IMG/VR virus record: IMGVR_UViG_3300008050_008852
Location: 62,001-126,000 of that record
Length of the DNA: 64,000 nucleotides
DNA from: a virus
Strand: one strand, 5' to 3'
In this document: piece by piece, positions 45,486 to 55,241 of the stretch
Numbering within the stretch: position 1 is the stretch's first letter
Layout: each line of letters opens with the position of its first letter
Position numbers and translations under genes: made by a program
The notes under the pieces: model-generated
The model's input: the letters and a program-made list of their open reading frames with translations, nothing else
What the model was told of the DNA's origin: nothing
Database searches by the model: none

Positions 45486-46325
45486 ATGTCTGCTCGTAAG
45501 GGTAATGAAGTATTTGATAATAAACGCCAGACAATGGCACCACGAAGAGATGTCCTAAAGGATGATTTTGACTTCGAAATACCAGTTCAATCGGTTCCTC
45601 TTCCTTCAGGTGGAGTAATTTATCCAGTTGATTCGTCAATGCATGGAAAAACAGAAGTTTCAATTAAGGCAATGACGGCAAGAGAAGAAGATATCTTAAC
45701 GTCTAGAGCATTAATTAAAAAAGGGACTGTTATCACAGAATTGCTTAAATCAGCAATTGTGGAAGATGGGTTCGATCCAGACATTATGCTTTCTGGTGAT
45801 CGAAATGCATTAATGATTACTCTTCGTGTTACAGGTTATGGGGCAGGTTATACTTGCGAAGTTGATTGTCCTGCATGTAGTCAACGAACTAAACAAACTT
45901 TTGATCTTTCAACACTTCCAATTAAGGAGCTTGAAATCGAGCCTGTTGCTCTTGGAGCAAATTTGTTTGAAACGGAACTTCCTATTTCGAAGAAAAAAGT
46001 ACGCTTTAAGTTTCTTACCGGTGCCGACGAGCAAGAAATGGCGGTGATGGCCGATAGAAAGAAGAAACAAGGTGTTACTGTCGATTCAATGGTTACAACT
46101 CGATTGAATCATCAGATTGTTAGTATTGATGGAATTAGCGATAAGACAAAAATTGGTTTTTTCACCCGCGCGATGCCGGCTCGCGATTCTTTACACTTAA
46201 GAAAATTTATTGATAAATCTGAACCTGGTATTGATATGAAGGCATGGATGGATTGTACCTCATGTTTTGAATCATCGGAGGTGCGCTTACCTTTAGGCGC
46301 CTCGTTTTTTTGGCCTGAGTCCTGA
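45486..46325 (+). CDS. Tail assembly chaperone / hub protein, gp26-like
   Basis: The product is 279 residues. It fits the T4 gp26 baseplate-hub family: LPSGGVIYPVDSSM, then VSIKAMTAREEDILTSRALIKKG. The zinc-type pairs Cys128/Cys131 (CPAC) and Cys257/Cys260 (CTSC), and the FFWPES end, complete the pattern I associate with this family. In other myophages proteins at this place, upstream of the tape measure, act as its assembly chaperones and are made in a short and a frameshifted long form. AAGGAG precedes the ATG. The last codons lie on a run of seven T (46305-46311), which is the likely slippery site for the extension described in the next entry. Confidence 0.72.
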   Translation: MSARKGNEVFDNKRQTMAPRRDVLKDDFDFEIPVQSVPLPSGGVIYPVDSSMHGKTEVSIKAMTAREEDILTSRALIKKGTVITELLKSAIVEDGFDPDIMLSGDRNALMITLRVTGYGAGYTCEVDCPACSQRTKQTFDLSTLPIKELEIEPVALGANLFETELPISKKKVRFKFLTGADEQEMAVMADRKKKQGVTVDSMVTTRLNHQIVSIDGISDKTKIGFFTRAMPARDSLHLRKFIDKSEPGIDMKAWMDCTSCFESSEVRLPLGASFFWPES

Positions 46326-46557
46326 TAACAAAGAGGTTTATTTAGAGCATATTTTTCTGCTTATGTACTATAGTGGTTTTAGTTATTCTGAAGCCTATAA
46401 ATTACCTGTATGGCAAAGAATATGGTTTATTGAAAGAATAAACACAGAAATTAAGAAAAGTCAAGGCTCATCCCGCGGCCATGAAGCCCCTGATCAAAGA
46501 CAATTGCAGGGAAAACATCGCGCATTTGCACCATCTAACCAACGTAGATTTACGTAG
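46297..46557 (+). CDS. Frameshift extension of the tail chaperone
   Basis: This frame opens just after a TAG at 46294 and has no start codon until ATG 46363, which lacks a ribosome-binding site. Yet the 22 codons before that ATG read like continuous protein (GLSPDNKEVYLEHIFLL), joining smoothly to MYYSGFSYSEAYKLPVWQR. The frame is reached from the upstream gene by a +1 or -2 slip at the T7 run, giving a fusion of about 356 residues with an 81-residue tail. That matches the G/G-T type chaperone pair known ahead of tape measure genes; a -2 slip is known in phage Mu. If translated alone from 46363 it would be 64 residues. Confidence 0.72.
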   Translation, partial: APRFFGLSPDNKEVYLEHIFLLMYYSGFSYSEAYKLPVWQRIWFIERINTEIKKSQGSSRGHEAPDQRQLQGKHRAFAPSNQRRFT

Positions 46558-46586
46558 GATGATATTTATTGATAACGAGGTGTAAT

Positions 46587-46832
46587 TTGCAATTAGATAA
46601 AACAACATTTTCATTAGCCGCAGCATATATTCTTGGCTTGTCACCAGTTGCTAAGATAAAAGGCTCATCAAAGGAGTTAGAAGCATTTTCCAGTGTTCTT
46701 GAATCGTCCCGTGGTCTTCACAAGCTATTACAAGGTAATGCCACCACTAATGTAATATCTGAGGCATTAGCAGATAAGTCTGAAAAAGCTAAGACGTTTA
46801 AGAACGTCTTTAATCAGACCTGGCCTTTTTAG
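46587..46832 (+). CDS. Small hypothetical protein between chaperone and tape measure
   Basis: The product is 81 residues from a TTG start at 46587, preferred to the TTG at 46569 because GAGG lies six bases upstream. It is helical with a short hydrophobic stretch near residues 9-20 (SLAAAYILGLSP). No homologue or motif is recognised. Its place between the tail chaperone and tape measure suggests an assembly accessory. The rare start codon is shared with the tape measure gene 15 bases downstream, in line with low expression of both. Confidence 0.5.
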   Translation: MQLDKTTFSLAAAYILGLSPVAKIKGSSKELEAFSSVLESSRGLHKLLQGNATTNVISEALADKSEKAKTFKNVFNQTWPF

Positions 46833-46846
46833 AGAGGCAGTGATAA

Positions 46847-49800
46847 TTGGCTAACAGTCAACAACTAGATATAGAAGTAGCAATCAACAATGCGTTGAAA
46901 GCTCGCGTTGGGCTTCTAGATAATCAAAAGTCAATGATTATAGATCAGATTGCCCTTGCGCAAGAAATGTGTAGGGCTCTTGAGTGTAAAGAACTTGACG
47001 GTTATAATGAAAGGTTGGCTGAAACTAGAAAAGGTCTTCTAGACGCCTCCGACGCTACAGATAAGACAACGAAGTCTACACAGAATATGACTCAAAACTT
47101 GAAAAAGAGTAAGAAGTCGATGTTTAGCTTTAAAGGTGCCGCCGTCGGCGCCGCCGTTGCGATGAAAAATGCGTTTGGTGGGGCTTTTAAAGTCATAAAG
47201 TCTATTGGAACATTAGCTAAATCATTAGTCACCGGCGCTTTTAATCTTGTAAAAGGTGCCATGGCAGCATATAACCAAATGCTCGACGGTATAGCCCAAA
47301 AAGGAATGGAGGCTGCCAATGCCGGCTTGGGTCTTCGCAATGCGTTTGAAGATGTCAAAGAAGCACTTGGCGATTTAGCCACCGGCGCCGGTAGAGATGT
47401 TGTTGCATCATATGAAACGCTTAGATCTCAAAGTAACAACCTTGCCGGAACTGGAATTCGATTAGCTAAAGTCTTTGGCCGAGGCCCAGATGGTTTAGCT
47501 GCAGCATTAGCATTTGTAAGCGAGAATGTTCAAGGCCTTGGGCCACAAATTGATAGATTTTCAGGAGCCATGGCGGAAGCTGCTACAGAAGTTGTTTTGA
47601 TGGGTAAAGCTCTTGGTTTTTCTGGTGAAGATTTTGCTAATTTTGGAACTATGGCTGGGTATGCCGGCGAGTCGCTCCAGGAGACGTTAGGTCGAGTTTC
47701 TAGAGAAATTGTTACAGTGTCTAAACGCTTTGGTGTAAATACTAAAGTTATGTCGAAAAACCTATCAACTATGATGAAAATGCCTGGTGTTTTTGGTTCA
47801 AATACTAAGGAGATGCTAAAAACGTCAGTTGCTGCTCAAAAATTAGGAATGTCAATTGAAGAATTGACATCTGTTACCGGCGTTTTTGATGACTTTGAAT
47901 CCGGTGCCCAAGCAGCTTCAGATATGGCTGCTGAATTTGGTATTGTCGTCGATGCTGCTTCCATGATGACTGCTGAACCGGCAGAACAAATGTTGATGTT
48001 AAAAGATGCTGTCGCCGCTTCCGGACAATCATTTGAAGAGATGTCTAGGCAAGAGCGCGCCAGAATGGCTGAGCTTACTGGTATGGATATGTCAACAATG
48101 CAAAAAATGATGGATCCATCGAATGCATTTGACGGCGGTGCCCTTGATGCTGTAGAATCAGGTGTTGACGCTGCTACTGCTGCTACATTGTCTCAAGCTG
48201 CAGCAACAGAAGAATTATCTAAAATGATGAAACAACTCCACGAATCAATGGAGCCAATGAAAACATCAGGAGGTTTCTTTGGTACATTCATAGAAGGTAT
48301 AACAACAGGTATAATGCGTTCTGATGAATTTAGGGAAATGACGGCTAACGTTACAAACGCCTTTAGTGTTGTCTTCCAGTCAGGTAAACGTGTCGGTGAT
48401 ATGTTAGGTGAACTTGCTGGACCTGGTGGTCCTTTTTACTTTATTTTTGAGCATCTCAATGGTCTTGAAGACACAATGAAAAATTTAATGCCAAAAATTG
48501 AGGCACATTTCCGAACATTTGTTGACGACTTAATGGCTGGTGGAGATCGAGCCGCCGCGGCATTACCAAAACTTATTGAAGGCATAGCCGACTCACTGTT
48601 CGGATCAGGCGGTGGTGGCGCATTTGGTGCAATGATGGATGGTTTTCATAAATTGGCAGATTTAATTGTTGCCAATATTATTAATTCAATTCCATTTTTT
48701 GCAGAAGGCTTAATCAAATTGTTTGAGGGAGCCGTTAATTTAATGACAGGTGGTCTACCTGATCTCGGTGTTACAATTGCCGAAGATGGTATAATGCCAA
48801 TGTCCCAGCGTGCCTTTGCTGGTCTTATGGATTCCGGTGTTATCAACGATCTCGGTAATGCGTTTATGTGTTTGATGTCAACAATGTGGGAAAAATTTGG
48901 TCCTACAATTACTGACTGGGCTGGTAAAGCGCTAGCTGCAATTATTACGATGGCTCTACTTCAGTCATTACCAACAATTTTGGTCGGTGGTTTAATTAAG
49001 GGGGCAATGGCCGGTTTTGGTGGCGCAATAGGTAAGGCAATGGGTGGTGCTACAGAAAATGCCCCCGACGGCGAAGGTGGCACATTAAATAAAAGTTTCG
49101 GTGAAAAACTGGCTTCAACCGCCGAAGGCATTAAAGCAGCAATCTGTGCGCTACAAGATATTGGCTTAAAAGAAATTGGTTATGCAGCTGTTGTTCTTGG
49201 TGCCATTGCAGTTGGACTAGCCCTCGGCGTGATGGGAATGGTAAAATTAGCTCTATGGATACAAGAATCTGGAGTTAGTATGATTACCCTTGGTGTAACG
49301 ACCTTGGTCATGATAGGTATGGCCGCCGCCATTTATGGGGCCACAATGGCTGCAGAAGCTGCTGCAAGAGTTGAGCCAAGTATTATGACGAAGGCTGTAC
49401 TTGGCTTGATCGCAGCCGGCTTGGTTTTCGCCGGGATTGCTGGAATTGTAACCATGGTCATAAAAGAATTTAATGGCTTAGAATATAATGATGATTTACC
49501 AAAAATTGTCGAGGCTGCCGGTAGTCTTACAATGACAATTTTGAAGGCAACCGCTGCAATTATTGGAATGGGCGCTATTCTTGCTATAATTATGACATTA
49601 GGCTCAAATCCAGTTACGGGAACAATTCTCGCTATAGCGCTCGCCGCCTCAGCTACAATTTTCGCCGGCGTCGCCGCGCTTGTTTATGGATTAGTATCAT
49701 CCTTTGCAAGCTTTGATGCAGGTGCAGCCAACAGAGCTGTAGTCGCAGCAACGGCTGCTGGGATGATTACCGAAACTGTCATGTTTGTACTTGATTCAAT

Positions 49801-51142
49801 TTGGAATATTATGAAAAATGTTGGGAATTGGAGCTCCGATACATTCGATACTGTTTTAGAGAAAATTGTGGATATCACAACAGCTATTAGGCATAAAATG
49901 ATGCCAGCGGTTATCGCAACAGCAGCAATGATTACTGGTGATCCACAAATAATTAAAGATAAATTAAGCATAATCGTCACACTTCTTCAATCATTTGCAC
50001 CAATTACTGACTTAATGGCTGCGGCACTTAGTATAAGATCAATGCGACCTGGTGATGTAGCATCGGCAATAGACAGCGTTTCTGGAGGTATGAGTGATAT
50101 AATTTTATCAATGTCGGATATGGTTCGTGACATTGTTCAAGTATCATCTGGTTTAACATCGGCACAAATAAGATCGGCAAAGGCAGTAGCCCCAATGATT
50201 GAAGCTGTGGCATCATTATTATCATCATTCAAGCCAGCCGAAGGGTTGTTTGAAGACTCTATATTAACTAACACGACAACACAATCTAAATCCGCCATGT
50301 TTGGCTTAATAGGTTCCGCGGAACGTACGGATTCTCGTACATATGTGACAGAAGAAGCTAGTGCCAAGACTGCAAACTATATAAGAACATTTGTTTCTTT
50401 AGTGGAACAGATAGGTGAACCGTTAAAAGATCTTGTAATAATTATGTCTGGTATTCGTATTCCAAATGCTGCCGGAGTTGGCCGAAATATGAAAGCAGTT
50501 TCAGCAGTAATGGAGGCTGTCGGCGGCGCCGGCGACGCGCTATCAAGTGTAATGTCATTAGGTGGCGATGCCTCCGACGGCTTGTCTTTTGTTGATATTC
50601 AACGAATTAAGTCAGACTTCGGTACATTGGCCGATTTATTTCTCGACAGCGCATCAGGAGATTCTATATTAAGTCAAGTAGGTCTAATTATTAACCCTTT
50701 AACTGAATTTGGCAGAACCTATGGCCGTAGAACTGCTAGCAGTCTTCAAGGTGTTGGTAGCATATTAGGTACAGATATACCTCAAGCCCTTCAAAGTATA
50801 AGTGATTTAGCAACAACCGCAAGTGTATTAGCTGCAGAAATACCTACATCCTGGTATAATACTCTTGTAGAACCAATTCAAGATATGATTACCCAGATTG
50901 GTCTTCTCGACGCGGAATTAGAGAGTATGGAAGCGATAAGCGTTAATGCACTTTTACATAAAGTAGGTTCGGCATTCGGTGTTCAAAATGAAACAATAAC
51001 TGTTACCAGAGGGAATGTTAATGTCGACATTAAATTAAATGTTACAATGCAGGCCAGTGAATTAAGTAGAGTACTAGTTGAGGGAAATTGGGTTGAGAAA
51101 GGCGAGGAATATTGTGCCAAGCTTAGAGAGCTTGATCGATAA
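46847..51142 (+). CDS. Tape measure protein
   Basis: The product is 1431 residues from a TTG start with AGAGG nine bases upstream. It is Ala/Gly/Met-rich and mostly helical. Five or six strongly hydrophobic segments lie between about 690 and 960 (for example VVLGAIAVGLALGVMGMV), as is usual for tape measure proteins, which set tail length and may enter the host membrane on injection. The N-terminal 100 residues are a charged coiled coil; the C-terminus is beta-rich (TVTRGNVNVDIKLNVTMQ). T4 gp29 is 590 residues; if length scales as usual, the tail should be about twice as long. Chaperone genes stand just upstream and baseplate genes downstream. Confidence 0.85.
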   Translation: MANSQQLDIEVAINNALKARVGLLDNQKSMIIDQIALAQEMCRALECKELDGYNERLAETRKGLLDASDATDKTTKSTQNMTQNLKKSKKSMFSFKGAAVGAAVAMKNAFGGAFKVIKSIGTLAKSLVTGAFNLVKGAMAAYNQMLDGIAQKGMEAANAGLGLRNAFEDVKEALGDLATGAGRDVVASYETLRSQSNNLAGTGIRLAKVFGRGPDGLAAALAFVSENVQGLGPQIDRFSGAMAEAATEVVLMGKALGFSGEDFANFGTMAGYAGESLQETLGRVSREIVTVSKRFGVNTKVMSKNLSTMMKMPGVFGSNTKEMLKTSVAAQKLGMSIEELTSVTGVFDDFESGAQAASDMAAEFGIVVDAASMMTAEPAEQMLMLKDAVAASGQSFEEMSRQERARMAELTGMDMSTMQKMMDPSNAFDGGALDAVESGVDAATAATLSQAAATEELSKMMKQLHESMEPMKTSGGFFGTFIEGITTGIMRSDEFREMTANVTNAFSVVFQSGKRVGDMLGELAGPGGPFYFIFEHLNGLEDTMKNLMPKIEAHFRTFVDDLMAGGDRAAAALPKLIEGIADSLFGSGGGGAFGAMMDGFHKLADLIVANIINSIPFFAEGLIKLFEGAVNLMTGGLPDLGVTIAEDGIMPMSQRAFAGLMDSGVINDLGNAFMCLMSTMWEKFGPTITDWAGKALAAIITMALLQSLPTILVGGLIKGAMAGFGGAIGKAMGGATENAPDGEGGTLNKSFGEKLASTAEGIKAAICALQDIGLKEIGYAAVVLGAIAVGLALGVMGMVKLALWIQESGVSMITLGVTTLVMIGMAAAIYGATMAAEAAARVEPSIMTKAVLGLIAAGLVFAGIAGIVTMVIKEFNGLEYNDDLPKIVEAAGSLTMTILKATAAIIGMGAILAIIMTLGSNPVTGTILAIALAASATIFAGVAALVYGLVSSFASFDAGAANRAVVAATAAGMITETVMFVLDSIWNIMKNVGNWSSDTFDTVLEKIVDITTAIRHKMMPAVIATAAMITGDPQIIKDKLSIIVTLLQSFAPITDLMAAALSIRSMRPGDVASAIDSVSGGMSDIILSMSDMVRDIVQVSSGLTSAQIRSAKAVAPMIEAVASLLSSFKPAEGLFEDSILTNTTTQSKSAMFGLIGSAERTDSRTYVTEEASAKTANYIRTFVSLVEQIGEPLKDLVIIMSGIRIPNAAGVGRNMKAVSAVMEAVGGAGDALSSVMSLGGDASDGLSFVDIQRIKSDFGTLADLFLDSASGDSILSQVGLIINPLTEFGRTYGRRTASSLQGVGSILGTDIPQALQSISDLATTASVLAAEIPTSWYNTLVEPIQDMITQIGLLDAELESMEAISVNALLHKVGSAFGVQNETITVTRGNVNVDIKLNVTMQASELSRVLVEGNWVEKGEEYCAKLRELDR

Positions 51143-51162
51143 TTTAAACAAATGGAAAAGAA

Positions 51163-51471
51163 ATGAGTGATACAGCAAAACTTATTGAAGCAATGAAAAT
51201 TATTAATAAGGCAAAAATTAATGATGAAGAAGCTTTACAAGAAAAAATATCGTTATTAAGAAATATCGATCTTTCGGCAGAAGCAATAAAACAAGATAAT
51301 GTTTCTGATTTAATAGAAAATTTAAGCGATGATGAAAAAGAAAAACTTGACAATGATATGGACGATTTAGCTTCCACATACTCAAGTATCTTAAATAGTG
51401 TTGCTGATTGTCTTGAAAATCCAGAACTCAGATTAAAAATAGTTGATGAGTTTAAGCGCCGATTGGGATAA
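51163..51471 (+). CDS. Small acidic helical protein
   Basis: The product is 102 residues, entirely helical and acidic (LIENLSDDEKEKLDNDMDDL). It starts 20 bases after the tape measure gene and ends 21 bases before a large baseplate gene. I recognise no family. Size and charge would suit an assembly factor or tail chaperone that does not remain in the virion, but this is only inferred from the place. Confidence 0.5.
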   Translation: MSDTAKLIEAMKIINKAKINDEEALQEKISLLRNIDLSAEAIKQDNVSDLIENLSDDEKEKLDNDMDDLASTYSSILNSVADCLENPELRLKIVDEFKRRLG

Positions 51472-51492
51472 TTAGTTACAGGAAGATAACTT

Positions 51493-54400
51493 ATGGCTGA
51501 CGAAGAAATCAATAATAAAAAAGCTACAGAGATTTATTATCCTGATGCTGATGGATCTGTCAAATGGTCAGATGATTTGCCTTCAGATGGTAGAAAAACT
51601 CTTGGTGAGTGGCTTAATAAATTAACTGAGACAAATATTGAGCCAGTGCCGCCGGCATCTGCCGACGCAACAATGGATATAGATAATAGTCAACATCCTT
51701 ATGTCGATCCTTCAAGCATTAAGACAGTATATAGTGAAACAGCTGCCGGCGTAGATATTAAGACAGATGTTGTTAAATTAGGGCCAGATGGCAACGCGTT
51801 AAAATTATTGCATGACGTTACCCCAACCGCCGCCACTGAAGGCACTTATCTTGATCCAACAACACAAGGTACAGGTACAACACTTGGTAGAACATCTGAA
51901 GTATTAACAAAGAATAGATTTTCTCCAGGTACATCATTTAAATCAACTGACGCTTGGGCAAACACCCAAAAACTGGATGGTTCTGGGCATGCCACCTCTA
52001 ACGCTTCTTCTTTTGGTGTTTATGATAAAAAATTCTCTGCTTTAGCCATGACTGAACTTCAAGATGTTGCTGAACAATTATTGTTAAATGCTGTTGGTGA
52101 TAAATCATCACCATTTGGTGACAAAGATGCAGCGACGTTCGATACAGGCGCCGGCGGAATATTAGGAACACAACTTGGTATAAGCCGGGATAGCTATAGT
52201 GCTGATACAGATTTTCGGCCAGCGCATGCTATACAAGCAGCCCGCGGCTCCGGAAGAACGGCTACCGATAATGTTAATGGCTCAATGCCAAAAAATGCCC
52301 CAGAAGAAGATTTAAGTGAAAACAAAGATTATAAACGTACATCCTTTGGTGTTTTAAACAATCATCTTGAACCATTTGCACCTGCCTTACCAACATCAAT
52401 GATATTACTTGCTGCCGTTGCTGCAATTACGGCTATTATAGCATCTATTGTTTTAGCGCTTATCATCGATGTCCTTGGTGCTGTTGTTTCGTTGATAAGT
52501 GGCAATGGTCTTGGTGGTGGTATGAGTCCAGATGCAACATATCAAATATTTGGTGATAGTAACGATCCGTCAAAATTATCAATGGGGGCTGCATTTGGCT
52601 CCAATGATCATTCTGATAGTGGTTTATGGGCATCAATTTATAGACTCTTTAATTTACCACCTTTAGAAGCAGAGTATGATAGCTTTTTCTATTTTACGGC
52701 CGCTGCAACTATTGGATCACTGGAATTTTTTATAGGTAATTCATTAAGTGGATCATTTATGATGCCACAAATACTTACAAATTCTGCAGGTTATTATGTT
52801 GTAGTTGTTAGAAACGCACTCCGGGATATGGAACAAATATCAGATGCTGCTAGTGATATGGGTGGAGGTGGAGTCACTGGTGCCATTGAAGGTTTCTTTG
52901 GTTTAATAGATGCCTTTACGTCAAGTGCTACATTTAAGTTTATGACAACAATGATTCAAATTGGTGATAGAATCATGACAGGCCCAAGTTTAAAACCGTC
53001 ACGTGATAATAATGGTCGTGTTATAGATGGAGTATTACGTGAAAATCAGTCCTCACCTACAATCATTACAGATCTTGGAAAAACAATTAGAATGAAAAGT
53101 GGCAATAGAAAATTATCATATGCCTTTTCGGTTCTACCACAAATATATTTACGTCCTACGGAAACCTTTGCCTATCATACATTAACACCTTCCGGAGATG
53201 CAAAAGATCCATTTATGGATTCAAATGATGCAGAAATCGCCGGCGTAGCACAATTCGCTAAACAAGGCGTCCAGTCAACAGATGTGATCATATCAAAAGG
53301 TCTTGCTTTTGGCGGCGGTGAGAAACCTCCTGCATTTTGGAATAGATTAACATATATTGAAAATGGTAGAATCCCAACACGGTTTAGACAAGAGCTTGAA
53401 AACGAATTAGACGCATATTATATGCCATTTTATTTTCATGATTTAAGAACAAACGAGATAATTCCTTTACCAGCATTTGTATCAGCAATTTCAGACTCTT
53501 TTTCACCTAAATATTCTGAATCAACGTCATTTGGTAGAATGGATGCTGTACAGATATATGGTGGAACAACTCGAAAAATTGGATTTTCATTTTATATGGT
53601 TTCTACAAGCCCAGAAGATTATTCTGCACTTTATTATGGAATTAATAAGCTTGTTTCGCTTGTTTATCCACAATGGGGAGGAGGAACTGAAATAACCAAT
53701 GCTGCCGGCGAGACCTTTCAAATTCCCTATAGTTATGTTCAAACCGCCTCTCCATTAATTCGTTTACGCTTAGGCGAATTATTTGCAAGTAATAGAACAC
53801 CCGAAACAGTTCGTAGGCTGTTCGGTGCAAACATGCCATCATTTAGTGTTCCTGATCCGAATAAATCCGACGAACCTGCCCCACCGACCAAAACATACGC
53901 GGAACCTGGCACTACACCATTCTTTCCCGCCCATTTCGAAGCGATTGTTTCAGCCGGTCGAAGTGCCGCGATAGACCCTACAGTGTCAACACTTATTTTA
54001 GCTACGCAAGTAGCAAATGCTGGTGGTGAAGCAGTGTTGTATAATGGCTGTGCCCCCACCTGTGGTGGCGGTGAGGGAGACACCGCCATTTCCATCTCCG
54101 GTGGAGCGCAAAACCTGGACGGCGAATCGATTTTATTGCCAACTGGGATAAATGTATTATTACCAGTCGGTATTACACTCCCAGCAGTGGAATGGAACCT
54201 TGCTAGTTATAAAAAATCTCGGTGGAGCAGTAGGGGTTCCAGAACGCTATCCGAGCCATGGTCTGCAAAAATAATAAATTATTATATGCGAGGAGCACCC
54301 CGAACAGCCCCAGGTGAGCCTCCAAAAGGTGGATATTTAAGAAATAAATTATACTACGTTGTTGAACTAAATGTTCCAGTCGTCCCGGAAGCAAAATGGC

Positions 54401-54939
54401 CTTATCTTATTGTACCTATAGAAAGTGTTAGCTGGCCAGGCCGGGCAGCTCCTCTTGATCCCAATCCGCAAATATTACCAAACCCTATTCCTATACCACC
54501 AATTCCTGGAGCTCCACCACCTGATGCTGTACACACTGATTATCAATTTTTTGAAAATAATGTTATTGTTAAGACAATGGAAGAATCCGGCGGCGCCGGT
54601 ATTGCTGGTGCAATTACATCACTTGATTTTGATTGGAACGAAGCGCCATGGGAAACCAGTGCTGCCCTTGGTAGAGCACCCAAATATGTAAAAGTCACAT
54701 TATCATTTTCACCAATACACGACGAACCATTGGGACTTAATCCAGATGGTTCTCTCCGGGCTGCTGCATATCCTGTTGGAGATGTTATTGGCTCCATTAT
54801 GGGTGAAAGGTTTGGTCTTCCAGGTCGATTACCAAGATCTGGCAAACTTGATGCGATAAAACAAGCTAGACAAATAATTGCGGATGCTGGTCTTCCTCCT
54901 CCGCCTCCACCAGCCGCGGCTGAGGATGCGGAAGGGTAA
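51493..54939 (+). CDS. Large baseplate / tail structural protein
   Basis: The product is 1148 residues. The first 290 residues are Thr/Ser/Gly-rich. A very hydrophobic helix or pair of helices occupies about 303-335 (LLAAVAAITAIIASIVLALI), which is unusual for a baseplate protein. Residues about 630-730 hold the phrases FHDLRTNEIIPLPAFVSAIS, GRMDAVQIYGGTTRKIGFSF and YYGINKLVSLVYPQWGGG, which I associate with structural proteins of marine T4-like phages, function unknown. The C-terminus is Pro/Ala-rich. Its stop overlaps the gp53-like gene by one base. I infer a hub or tail-tip protein; the hydrophobic part could contact the cell membrane. Confidence 0.6.
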   Translation: MADEEINNKKATEIYYPDADGSVKWSDDLPSDGRKTLGEWLNKLTETNIEPVPPASADATMDIDNSQHPYVDPSSIKTVYSETAAGVDIKTDVVKLGPDGNALKLLHDVTPTAATEGTYLDPTTQGTGTTLGRTSEVLTKNRFSPGTSFKSTDAWANTQKLDGSGHATSNASSFGVYDKKFSALAMTELQDVAEQLLLNAVGDKSSPFGDKDAATFDTGAGGILGTQLGISRDSYSADTDFRPAHAIQAARGSGRTATDNVNGSMPKNAPEEDLSENKDYKRTSFGVLNNHLEPFAPALPTSMILLAAVAAITAIIASIVLALIIDVLGAVVSLISGNGLGGGMSPDATYQIFGDSNDPSKLSMGAAFGSNDHSDSGLWASIYRLFNLPPLEAEYDSFFYFTAAATIGSLEFFIGNSLSGSFMMPQILTNSAGYYVVVVRNALRDMEQISDAASDMGGGGVTGAIEGFFGLIDAFTSSATFKFMTTMIQIGDRIMTGPSLKPSRDNNGRVIDGVLRENQSSPTIITDLGKTIRMKSGNRKLSYAFSVLPQIYLRPTETFAYHTLTPSGDAKDPFMDSNDAEIAGVAQFAKQGVQSTDVIISKGLAFGGGEKPPAFWNRLTYIENGRIPTRFRQELENELDAYYMPFYFHDLRTNEIIPLPAFVSAISDSFSPKYSESTSFGRMDAVQIYGGTTRKIGFSFYMVSTSPEDYSALYYGINKLVSLVYPQWGGGTEITNAAGETFQIPYSYVQTASPLIRLRLGELFASNRTPETVRRLFGANMPSFSVPDPNKSDEPAPPTKTYAEPGTTPFFPAHFEAIVSAGRSAAIDPTVSTLILATQVANAGGEAVLYNGCAPTCGGGEGDTAISISGGAQNLDGESILLPTGINVLLPVGITLPAVEWNLASYKKSRWSSRGSRTLSEPWSAKIINYYMRGAPRTAPGEPPKGGYLRNKLYYVVELNVPVVPEAKWPYLIVPIESVSWPGRAAPLDPNPQILPNPIPIPPIPGAPPPDAVHTDYQFFENNVIVKTMEESGGAGIAGAITSLDFDWNEAPWETSAALGRAPKYVKVTLSFSPIHDEPLGLNPDGSLRAAAYPVGDVIGSIMGERFGLPGRLPRSGKLDAIKQARQIIADAGLPPPPPPAAAEDAEG

Positions 54940-55241
54940 TGGCTTTTTCTAGATATTCACGTGCACAAAGATCACAAAAGGATGGAAAGCGTTTTGTTTC
55001 AAGTTCGAGTGCTGGTAAAATAATTAAAAAAATGGTAGACTCAGGCCAATTAAAGACAAAAGATTTTGTATTATCAGATGGTCAACGGCTGGATATAGTT
55101 GCTGCAAATTTTTATGGTGATGCTAAATATTGGTGGGTTATTGCAGCTGCATCTGGAATCGGTTGGCAGTGTCAAGTTCCAGCCGGCACATTATTAAAAA
55201 TACCTGTTTCACTTCAAAAAATATTTGATATGGTTGGATAA
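54939..55241 (+). CDS. LysM-like baseplate protein (gp53 / gpX type)
   Basis: The product is 100 residues. The C-terminal half has the pattern of LysM-like tail proteins: GQRLDIVAANFYGDAKYWWV, then IAAASGIGWQCQVPAGTLLKIP. In P2 gpX and T4 gp53 this small domain joins baseplate parts, and the 'YGD-x-x-YWWVIAAA ... P-x-G-x-x-L-x-IP' phrase is typical. The N-terminus is basic and flexible. One-base overlaps on both sides (TAATG and TAATG) tie it to the two large baseplate genes, so the three are probably made in fixed ratio. Confidence 0.7.
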   Translation: MAFSRYSRAQRSQKDGKRFVSSSSAGKIIKKMVDSGQLKTKDFVLSDGQRLDIVAANFYGDAKYWWVIAAASGIGWQCQVPAGTLLKIPVSLQKIFDMVG

